From assembly GCA_942490895.1 (NCBI GenBank), contig CALNZC010000091.1, positions 1 through 64,000 on the forward strand: a stretch of 64,000 nt of DNA, in the 5' to 3' direction. This stretch comes from JAGNXB01 sp942490895. Its GTDB lineage: Bacteria; Bacteroidota; Bacteroidia; Chitinophagales; Saprospiraceae. Both the position numbers and the translations under genes were made by a program. Below the pieces are notes generated by a model. The model saw nothing but the letters and a program-made list of their open reading frames with translations. It searched no databases and was not told where the DNA came from. Each line of letters opens with the position of its first letter. The first letter of the stretch is position 1. This document shows positions 48,782-55,839 of this stretch, piece by piece.

Positions 48782-49599
48782 GCTTTGGAGGTTTCTTGTT
48801 CGGATTGAGCCGCTTCTTCCTGAATACCGTGTAGTTGAACCGGGGATTGTCGTTTTCGAATGCGCATATTCAGTATCTCGACAAGCAGAGAAAAGGCGAT
48901 GGCAAAATAGATATACCCTTTGCTGACATGCTGGTGGAAGCCTTCCATGACCAGCATCACACCGATCAGGATGAGGAAGGACAAGGCCAGCATCTGGAGG
49001 GTCGGGTGTTTGTTGATAAACCGGCTGACCGGGCCGGCATAGGCCATCATGATCAGGATGGAGATAACTACTGCAATAATCATGATCGCCACATCTTTCA
49101 CAAGTCCAATGGCCGTGAGAATGGAGTCAAATGAAAAGACCAGGTCTACCAAGACAATTTGCACCAGAATGGCACTGAGCGTGACTTTGACTGCGAGTTT
49201 ACTCTCTTTTTCGCTCTTCCCTTCCAGTTTGTGATGGATCTCGGACGTACTCTTGGCGATGAGGAACAGGCCACCCAAAAGAAGGATCAGGTCTTTGACA
49301 CTGATATCGATGGACTCCATGCCATTGAAAAATGCCGGAATACTGAACAATGGATTGGTCAGGGAGATGATCCAGGTAATTCCGAGAAGAAGCAATATCC
49401 GGAAGATCAGGGCGAGGCCCAATCCGAGGTTCCTGGCTCGTGCCTGTTCACTCGCTGGAAGTTTATTGGCGACAATGGATATGAAAATGATATTGTCAAT
49501 TCCGAGGACCACTTCGAGGAAGGTCAGGGTCAGGAGGGAGATCCAGATCTCGGGGGACGAAAAGTCCGGCATGGACATCCACATCATTAAACTGTGCAT
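48778..49599 (-). CDS. TerC family integral membrane protein
   Basis: 273 residues from ATG 49599. Seven or more helices; family signature LTFLEVVLGIDNIIFISIVANKL and LILLGGLFLIAKSTSEIHHKLEG, VLVDLVFSFDSILTAIGLV. TerC/Alx-type proteins export manganese or assist metal loading of exported proteins; tellurium resistance is the historic name. Readings from further upstream run into the repeat island (SLRLCISLRLSVSSSLRL) and are rejected. Because the ApbE and Rnf genes are close, a link to metal/flavin proteins is possible but unproved. Confidence 0.9.
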   Translation of the reverse strand: MHSLMMWMSMPDFSSPEIWISLLTLTFLEVVLGIDNIIFISIVANKLPASEQARARNLGLGLALIFRILLLLGITWIISLTNPLFSIPAFFNGMESIDISVKDLILLLGGLFLIAKSTSEIHHKLEGKSEKESKLAVKVTLSAILVQIVLVDLVFSFDSILTAIGLVKDVAIMIIAVVISILIMMAYAGPVSRFINKHPTLQMLALSFLILIGVMLVMEGFHQHVSKGYIYFAIAFSLLVEILNMRIRKRQSPVQLHGIQEEAAQSEQETSKA

Positions 49600-49795
49600 A
49601 GGGGGGATCGATTTGACCACAATGTTACGAAAACAGGCGGAAGGCGTGGATAGACGGAGGGACGAAGAGACTGAGAGACGAAGGGAAATACAAAGACGCA
49701 AGGAAGTGGATTCAGTAATCGACATCTAAACGATTTGCCAGGGGGCGGCATTCGGAGTTCGGTCATTTGCTTATCGCTATTCGCCCTTCGCCCTT

Positions 49796-49867
49796 CGCCC
49801 CCGAGTCCTCGGGGCTGATTACGTCAGTGGCTGGCGCCACGCGGATAGCAGGCTCCATATGGGCCGG
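49796..49867. repeat. Left flanking direct repeat of the array
   Basis: CGCCCCCGAGTCCTCGGGGC followed by a CTGATTACGTCAGTGGCT run and GCAGGCTCC; about 90% like 50957-51028. Contains the palindrome CCCCGAG-TC-CTCGGGG. Confidence 0.75.
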
Positions 49868-50242
49868 TAAAGGGTAATGGGTAAAAGGTAAAGGGGCCTG
49901 AATTCCAATGCACATTATTATATCGGCTCCCCGTATAACCCCCTCTGGCCGCTCGTGCCGGTGTCTCACCGGCATCCCGTGACGAATGCTTTTTGACTCT
50001 ATTTCTACGAATTGCACTCTGTCGTCGGTGTCTCACCGACAACCGAATGGTTCTCGAATAGATAAACTGTTCCATCAGCAACGTAGAAATCGGAACCCTG
50101 ACGAGCTAATTCTCAGACTGGCGAAGGGTTATTTCTCCCTAGTGTTCTGGGTCGGGGACATTTCGGTATTCGCTTTTCGCTTTTGGCTTTTCGCCATTCG
50201 CCATTCGCAAGGTTTAGTAAATTTTTGGCGCGTATTCCGATC
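49862..50242. repeat. Tandem unit copy 1 (381 bp)
   Basis: Starts GGCCGGTAAAGGGTAATGGG. Hairpins at 49957-49973 and 50024-50040. Tail has heptamers and the join TTTTGGCGCGTATTCCGATC. Confidence 0.82.
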
Positions 50243-50625
50243 GGCCGGTAAAGGGTAATGGGTAAAAGGTAATGGGGCCTGATGACCTTCCAATTGGTTG
50301 ACATTATTATATCGGCTCCCCGTATAAACCCCACTGGCCGCTCGTGCCGGTGTCTCACCGGCATCCCGTGACGAATGCTTTTTGACTCTATTTCTACAGA
50401 ATTGCACTCTGTCGTCGGTGTCTCACCGACAACCCAATGGTTCTCGAATGGATAAACTGTTCCATCAGCAACGTAGAAATCGGAACCCTCACGAGCTAAT
50501 TCTCAGACTGGCGAAGGGTTATTTCTCCCTAGTGTTCTGGGTCGGGGCTATTTCGGTTTTCGCTTTTCGCTTTTCGCCATTCGCCATTCGCAAGGTATAG
50601 TAAATTTTTGGCGCGTATTCCGATC
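50243..50625. repeat. Tandem unit copy 2 (383 bp)
   Basis: Same order as copy 1; hairpins at 50346-50362 and 50414-50430. Differs from copy 1 mainly near the start (GATGACCTTCCAATTGGTTG) and by scattered single bases. Confidence 0.82.
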
Positions 50626-51022
50626 GGCCGGTAAAGGGTAATGGGTAAAGGGGCCTGAATTCCAACAAAAATAGCACACATTACCGACGCCCCGTATAAC
50701 CCCCCTCCCCAGCCGCTCGTGCCGGTGTCTCACCGGCATCCCGTGACGAATGCTTTTTGACTCTATTTCTACGAATTGGCACTGTCGTCGCCGGTTCAGG
50801 CCCTCACCGACAACCGAACGGTTCCTCGAATGGATAAACTGTTCCACCAGCAACGTAGAAATCGGAACCCTCACGAGCTAATTCTCAGACTGGCGAAGGG
50901 TTATTTCTCCCTAGTGTTCTGGGTCGGGGACATTTCGGTATTCGCTTTTCGCTTTTCGCCCCCGAGTCCTCGGGGCTGATTACGTCAGTGGCTTACGCCA
51001 CTCTGGCAGCAGGCTCCCTTTT
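50626..51022. repeat. Tandem unit copy 3 (397 bp)
   Basis: The first hairpin is intact (50721-50737). The second is interrupted: GTCG, then CCGGTTCAGGCC, then CTCACCGAC at 50784-50811. It ends in the right flanking repeat (50957-51028) in place of the usual join. Confidence 0.8.
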
Positions 51023-51121
51023 GGCCGGGAATGGGTAATGGGTAAAGGTGTCTGAATTCCAAAACTTCAGAATGTTACTGGTCCTCCTAGGAAGGACCCT
51101 GGCGGGGTCCAACATGTATAG

Positions 51122-51141
51122 CCCCGGGTTTTAACCCGGGG
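51122..51141. repeat. Palindrome CCCCGGGTT-TT-AACCCGGGG
   Basis: 9-bp arms around TT; the island-2 relative of 29293-29312. It lies downstream of the rnf operon's last gene and could also slow transcription. Confidence 0.75.
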
Positions 51142-51162
51142 TACGTATGACCAGAAAGATCT

Positions 51163-51207
51163 GTTTTGGTGACATGTTTGCCGGCACCGCAAACATGGTG
51201 ACAAAAC
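51163..51207. repeat. 45-nt inverted element (TTTTG...CAAAA), copy 3
   Basis: Arms GTTTTGGTGACATGTTTGC and GCAAACATGGTGACAAAAC; the outer 6 and inner 8 bases pair. Shares both half-sites with 29771-29814. Confidence 0.65.
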
Positions 51208-51316
51208 TACCCGGGGAGTAATGCCAAACGTCTGAAACTGCACGCCAAACACGTAAACAACCAGGAACAAGGAACACAGGAATATACCCCGAAGGCATCT
51301 ACGCGTCTCGTCCGAA

Positions 51317-51499
51317 TTAAGGTTTCTCCGGCAACTCACATTGCCCCTGACAACCACAACTGCCACACGAGGATCCTTTCCGTTCACCCAAATGGTGCTT
51401 GGTGCCCAATCGGCGGGCCAACATCTGGACACCGATCCACCCGGCACAAACAGCAGTGAGGCCCAGGACGGGAATCATATATTGTATGAATTCGGACAT
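51317..51499 (-). CDS. Small Cys-rich membrane protein at the end of the rnf operon
   Basis: 60 residues from ATG 51499, ten bases after the rnfA stop. One membrane helix (YMIPVLGLTAVCAGWIGVQML) is followed by a basic stretch and a Cys-rich tail, SSCGSCGCQGQCELPEKP, with four Cys. The layout (short, one helix, C-terminal Cys cluster, last in the operon) recalls NqrM, the Na+-NQR assembly factor that helps place iron between NqrD and NqrE. RnfA/RnfE are the homologues of NqrE/NqrD, so a similar job is plausible. I cannot show homology. FeoB-associated Cys-rich proteins are the alternative. Confidence 0.62.
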   Translation of the reverse strand: MSEFIQYMIPVLGLTAVCAGWIGVQMLARRLGTKHHLGERKGSSCGSCGCQGQCELPEKP

Positions 51500-51509
51500 G
51501 TCTTCCAGA

Positions 51510-52091
51510 TTATGCGGCACTGAACATTCCTGCAAATCCCATAAAGGCCATGGACAGGATCCCGGCGACGATCAGACTCAACGCTGTCCCTTTCACCGCA
51601 TCAGGAATATCCAGAACCCGGGTTTCTTCCCGGATACCGGCCATCAGAACCAGGGCGAGAGTCACACCACCTCCCGCACCGAGGGCATAGACGATCCCTT
51701 CGAGGAGACCATATCCTTTGTTCGTGGCGAACAAGGCCAGTCCGAGGATGGCACAGTTGGTCGTGATCAACGGGAGAAAGATCCCCAGCGCGCGGAAGAG
51801 TTCCGGGCTCCATTTCTTAATCGCCATTTCCACAAACTGGACGGTACTGGCGATCACGATTATGAAACTGATCAAGCGCAAATAAGGAGCATAGATCAAC
51901 ACAAAAGTGTTCAAAGCCCAGGCGGCAATGGCCGTAATGATCATCACGAATATATTGGCCAACCCAAGTCGGAATGCCGTATCCAGTTTGTTGGACACCC
52001 CCAGAAAAGGGCAGAGCCCCAGAAAATAGGTGAGGGTAAAGTTGTTGATCAGCAGGGCTGAGATAAAGATCCAAAGGAGTTCCTGTGCCAT
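51510..52091 (-). CDS. rnfA: Rnf complex subunit RnfA
   Basis: 193 residues, six helices. With RnfE it forms the membrane core that holds a [2Fe-2S] cluster; the conserved Cys lie in YFLGLCPFLGVSN near residue 26 and in TNCAILG near residue 108. The ending AGFAGMFS-like GFAGMFSAA is normal. It follows rnfE after 9 bases. Confidence 0.95.
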   Translation of the reverse strand: MAQELLWIFISALLINNFTLTYFLGLCPFLGVSNKLDTAFRLGLANIFVMIITAIAAWALNTFVLIYAPYLRLISFIIVIASTVQFVEMAIKKWSPELFRALGIFLPLITTNCAILGLALFATNKGYGLLEGIVYALGAGGGVTLALVLMAGIREETRVLDIPDAVKGTALSLIVAGILSMAFMGFAGMFSAA

Positions 52092-52100
52092 AATTCTCGT

Positions 52101-52729
52101 TTAAGGGGTGATGGCATTTGCTTTGGCCCGTCGCTGGGCCACTGCATTGAACAACAACAATAAAAATCCGAGAGTAAAGAAACCACCCGGCGGCAGGATC
52201 ATAATGATCCAGGGCTCGAAGGAGGTACCAAAAATCGGAATATCAAACAGGGAGCCATTCCCCAGAACTTCTCGTACGACACCGATCATCACCAGGGCGA
52301 TCGTAAAACCGAGACCCATTCCGATGGCATCCAGCAGGGCTGCACCTACTTTATTTTTAGCGGCAAACGCTTCCTGACGACCGAGGATCAGACAATACAC
52401 CACGATCAGAGCGATGAAAGCCCCAGCTCCTTGTGAATATCCGGAACCAGAGCGGCCAAAAGCATGTCTACCAGGGATACAAATGTGGCGATAATGACAA
52501 TGTAGGTGGTGATCCGCACCTGTTTGGCAATCACCTTACGCAGCAGGGAAACGAACAAACTAGAGAAGAACAGCACAAAAAATGTGGCTGCCGACATAGC
52601 CAGACTATTGATCGCTGTATTGGTGACGGCCAGGGTTGGACACATCCCCAGCACCGCTACAAAAACGGGGTTTTCTCGCCATAGCCCCTTGATGAGGACA
52701 TCCCAATCTGTATGTTGGTTCTCTCCCAT
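52101..52729 (-). pseudogene. rnfE: Rnf complex subunit RnfE, one-base frameshift
   Basis: About 209 residues if repaired. The first frame (from ATG 52729) gives VFVAVLGMCPTLAVTN with one cluster Cys, and ends falsely after PDIHKELG. The second continues VYCLILGRQEAFA with the second Cys and ends FNAVAQRRAKANAITP. One extra G in the GGGG run near 52424 restores ELGAFIALIVVYC, so this is very probably a homopolymer error and not a real pseudogene. Membrane subunit paired with RnfA. Confidence 0.92.
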
Positions 52730-52733
52730 GGCC

Positions 52734-53438
52734 TCAGCTATTTTCGTTTGTTTCCACAGATTTTACCCCTTTGATGGTCAGGACAAAACTGCGGATGGGT
52801 TCTCGCCATTCAGCCATTCCCTTTTGCAAGAGCCGCGTCACGGCCTTGGAGGAAATGGTCGCTCCGGTGATCGCTTCAATCTCATGTGGATTGGTTTTCT
52901 GTCCCGTTTTTACCGAGACGATTTCGGGCAGGACGGCAAGGGCATCAAAATTCGTCTTGAATTTGGCATCCTTAAAAATCTTATCTCCCAAACCAGGGGT
53001 TTCCTTGCTCTCCAGAATTTCCATTCCGATGATCTGATCACCTTCCGGGTCATAGCCATAAATAGCTTTGATGATATCCTGAAAGCCCGGCTCTTCGCTG
53101 GTGATCGCAAAACCCAATACCCGATCACCCTCGCCATATCCAATATAGACCGGAGCCGCATTTTCCCCTGTGACTGCCCCCAGGGCAAGTGCCTGCCCAT
53201 CCCAGGTCAGTTGTTCAAAGGACTGACATCCTTCCAGTACCTGATAGACCGCGGCTTGTAAAGCGTCTGCTTTGTTCTGCTCAATGATCGGCCGGGTGAG
53301 CACAAAGCTGGAAACCAGCAACAGGCCAGAGAAAAATCCAGCCAATCCCAGCGTGGCGATCAAGCGAGCCGGACCGGGCTCAGGCGGCATTTCCGGTATG
53401 ACCGGAGAGGCGGGTGATGGAGGTTGAGTTTCTGTCAT
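52734..53438 (-). CDS. rnfG: Rnf complex subunit RnfG
   Basis: 234 residues from ATG 53438 (the longer reading overlaps rnfD and is not conserved). A Pro-rich cytoplasmic head of ~24 residues, one membrane helix (LIATLGLAGFFSGLLLVSSFV), then a periplasmic FMN-binding domain. The covalent FMN site is AITGATISSKAV, Thr about 194. Electrons pass through it on the outer face. Ends close to the rnfE ATG (4 bases). Confidence 0.93.
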   Translation of the reverse strand: MTETQPPSPASPVIPEMPPEPGPARLIATLGLAGFFSGLLLVSSFVLTRPIIEQNKADALQAAVYQVLEGCQSFEQLTWDGQALALGAVTGENAAPVYIGYGEGDRVLGFAITSEEPGFQDIIKAIYGYDPEGDQIIGMEILESKETPGLGDKIFKDAKFKTNFDALAVLPEIVSVKTGQKTNPHEIEAITGATISSKAVTRLLQKGMAEWREPIRSFVLTIKGVKSVETNENS

Positions 53439-53448
53439 GGCTTTTGTT

Positions 53449-54450
53449 TTAAGCTCCCGCTTTTGCATGTCCATAGACACGTGTCGGGAAAGCCCGATTC
53501 AACAGGGGTGTGACTGCATTCATCAGGAGGATGGCATACATGACGCCTTCAGGCAATCCACCCCAGACCCGGATCATCACGACCAGAATACCGATGCCTA
53601 TGGCATAGGTCCAGATCCCTTTCGTCGTCAAAGGAGAGGACACCAGATCCGTGGCCATATACATGGCCCCCAATAGCAGGCCACCGGCCAGCAACATGAA
53701 TTGGGGCGGTGCATATTGATGCCCGTCAACGAGATAAAGGATACTGGAAAAGATGGCCACTGTCAGCATCATGCCGGCGGGGATCCGCCAATTGATCAGT
53801 CCGCGCCAGATCAGGTATGCCCCGAGGATCAGCATCAGTAGTCCGCTTGTTTCTCCTAGTGATCCCGACACATTCCCCCATAGCAGGTCCTGCCAGGGGG
53901 CCGCTTCCTGGGTGAATTTCATTGCCGAAAGTGGTGTCGCTCCGGTTGTGGCATCCACCACCTCACCTTTCAGGAAAGGCAATGCAAGGTTGTTGCCTTG
54001 CAGACTCAACAGGTTGCCGCCAGGTGCCGACCAGGTGGTGATCGCACCCGGGAATGCCGCCTGTAAAAACGCCCGGCCCAGCAAGGCTGGATTGAATACA
54101 TTCTGACCCAACCCGCCCCACATGGCCTTTCCCATGCCGATGGCGACGATCCCACCGAGAAAGGCCATCCAGAAGGGAAATCCGGGAGGCAGACACATGG
54201 CCAGCAAGATCCCGGTGATCACAGCACTGCCATCGCCCCACCAGGGTCGGTTGGCCTGCTTTGGCATGAAGAGGATATCCGCCATGAGGCAGGCTAAGAC
54301 ACAGACCAGGGTCATCAACAAAGCACTGATGCCAAAAAACCAGGTAGCCACAGCCACAACCGGTATCAGGGTGATCACCACCTCCCACATGATCCGAGGT
54401 GTACTCAGATCAGTGCGCAAAAATGGAGAGCTGGATATGATCGTTTTCAT
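53449..54450 (-). CDS. rnfD: Rnf complex subunit RnfD
   Basis: 333 residues with eight or more helices. The covalent FMN site is DATTGATPLSAM with Thr about 172, in the expected periplasmic loop. Also WWGDGSAVITGILLAMCLPP and FNPALLGRAF, family motifs of RnfD/NqrB. Forms part of the ion-translocating membrane core. 18 bases separate it from rnfC. Confidence 0.95.
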   Translation of the reverse strand: MKTIISSSPFLRTDLSTPRIMWEVVITLIPVVAVATWFFGISALLMTLVCVLACLMADILFMPKQANRPWWGDGSAVITGILLAMCLPPGFPFWMAFLGGIVAIGMGKAMWGGLGQNVFNPALLGRAFLQAAFPGAITTWSAPGGNLLSLQGNNLALPFLKGEVVDATTGATPLSAMKFTQEAAPWQDLLWGNVSGSLGETSGLLMLILGAYLIWRGLINWRIPAGMMLTVAIFSSILYLVDGHQYAPPQFMLLAGGLLLGAMYMATDLVSSPLTTKGIWTYAIGIGILVVMIRVWGGLPEGVMYAILLMNAVTPLLNRAFPTRVYGHAKAGA

Positions 54451-54468
54451 TGGTTTATCATCTGATCA

Positions 54469-55839
54469 TCAAGTTGCACTTTTCGCGCGTTGCTTTTCTT
54501 CCCGGAGCAGCCCCTTCGCCACCCGGAAGCTCTGTACCAGGGGAATCGCCGACGGGCAGATAAAGGAACAGGAACCACACTCAAAGCAGTCCATGACATG
54601 ATTTTCATCCATTTCGGCCCAAAGCCCCTTTCTGGCCAGCAGGCCCAGGCGGGCCGGATTGAGAAAGATGGGACAGGCATCGACACAGCGGCCGCAGCGA
54701 ATACAGGAATAGGTTTGCGGATCGACCACTTCTCGATCCGTGAGCGCCAGAATGCCAGAGGTGCCCTTGACCACCGGGACATCCAGGTTTTTCTGGACCA
54801 TGCCCATCATCGGCCCACCCAGAAGTATACGTGGTTCAGGATGCGTCAACCCTCCACAAAAATCGACCACTTCCTGCATAGGCGTTCCAATGGGTACCAG
54901 GACATTGGACGGCCGACTCACAGCCGTACCACTTACAGTCACGACACGCTCCATCAATGGTTTTCCTGTTCGGAAATATTCTGAAATGGCGACAGCCGTC
55001 CCGACATTGGATACCATTGCGCCGACATCTATGGGGAGCTTCCCCGTCGGCACTTCCTCTCCCAGGATGGCGGAGATCATCATTTTTTCCGCTCCCTGAG
55101 GGTACTTGACCTCCAATGGTGTCACTTCAATGGGATAGCCTTGCCTGGCGATCTCCTCCCGCAGAATCACGATCGCATCTGCTTTGTTCGCCTCGACGGC
55201 AATCACTATGCGATCGGGCTGCAGATATTTAGCCAGGATCATGGTCCCATCCAGCAGTTCGGCAGCATACTCGACCATCACCCGATGATCACAGGTCAGA
55301 AAAGGTTCACATTCACATCCATTGAGCATCAGGACACGAACGTGTTGCTCTGGCTTGAGCGAAAATTTGACATGTGCTGGAAAGGCAGCTCCGCCCATTC
55401 CGACAATACCGGCGATCTGGATCCCTTTGATGAACTGGTCATGATCTAATTGGTCCAGATTGACAGGTGGTTGTTTCTTGAACAGTTGAGGGGAAAATCG
55501 ATCGGTCTGGATGCGTATGCCCTGGACCAGTTGCCCATTCAGATGATCCACCAATTCAATAGCTGTAACGGTGCCATCTACGGGCGAGTGGAGGCCCACA
55601 GAAACAAAGCCGACTGGCTCTGCAATGAGTTCTCCCCGCTGTACCTGTTGGCCGACCTGGACAATGGCGCGTGAGGGGGCACCGATATGTTGACCCAAGG
55701 GCAAGGTATAGGTGTCGACAAAAGGCATGCGTTCAATAGCACCGGCACAGGACAACTCCTTGTACTCTTTGGGGTGAACCCCATGAGGAAAGGTCAGCAG
55801 GGTCCCGATATCCATGGATTGTCGAAGGGATCCACTCAT
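54469..55839 (-). CDS. rnfC: Rnf complex subunit RnfC
   Basis: 456 residues. The NADH/NAD+-side subunit. GIVGMGGAAFPAHVK near residue 145 binds FMN/NAD, LNGCECEPFLTCDHRVM follows, and two [4Fe-4S] clusters sit in CIRCGRCVDACP and CFECGSCSFICP near the C-terminus. Without the long Ala-rich tail of E. coli RsxC. Its ATG overlaps the stop of the PFOR-like gene (ATGA), so the two are coupled. Confidence 0.96.
   Translation of the reverse strand: MSGSLRQSMDIGTLLTFPHGVHPKEYKELSCAGAIERMPFVDTYTLPLGQHIGAPSRAIVQVGQQVQRGELIAEPVGFVSVGLHSPVDGTVTAIELVDHLNGQLVQGIRIQTDRFSPQLFKKQPPVNLDQLDHDQFIKGIQIAGIVGMGGAAFPAHVKFSLKPEQHVRVLMLNGCECEPFLTCDHRVMVEYAAELLDGTMILAKYLQPDRIVIAVEANKADAIVILREEIARQGYPIEVTPLEVKYPQGAEKMMISAILGEEVPTGKLPIDVGAMVSNVGTAVAISEYFRTGKPLMERVVTVSGTAVSRPSNVLVPIGTPMQEVVDFCGGLTHPEPRILLGGPMMGMVQKNLDVPVVKGTSGILALTDREVVDPQTYSCIRCGRCVDACPIFLNPARLGLLARKGLWAEMDENHVMDCFECGSCSFICPSAIPLVQSFRVAKGLLREEKQRAKSAT

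Larger units (their letters stand above)
49600..51316. repeat. Gene-free repeat island 2 with ~385-bp tandem units
   Basis: 1.7 kb between terC and the rnf operon. It holds three tandem copies of a ~385-bp unit starting at 49862, 50243 and 50626 (steps 381 and 383; the next boundary is at 51023, step 397). A ~70-bp direct repeat flanks the array at 49796 and 50957. Each unit carries a GCCGGTG-TCT-CACCGGC hairpin and a second GTCGGTG-TCT-CACCGAC hairpin (altered in copy 3). Heptamer runs (CGCTTTT, TTCGCCA, TTCGCCC) fill the unit joins. Several open frames of 70-100 codons here are chance readings of the repeats. Confidence 0.85.

Noticed and set aside
49600..49725. Upstream extension of terC
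   Set aside because: The added residues (SLRLCISLRLSVSSSLRL) come from GA-rich 7-bp repeats; homologues start near MHSLMMWMSMPDF.
49763..50979. Several open frames of 60-110 codons on both strands in repeat island 2
   Set aside because: They are readings of the same tandem repeats (for example repeated AGETPAR or SVSHRQPNGSR strings), have no domains, and change with each copy.
49862..51022. CRISPR-like array
   Set aside because: Repeats are ~385 bp and directly adjacent, with no unique spacers and no cas genes nearby.
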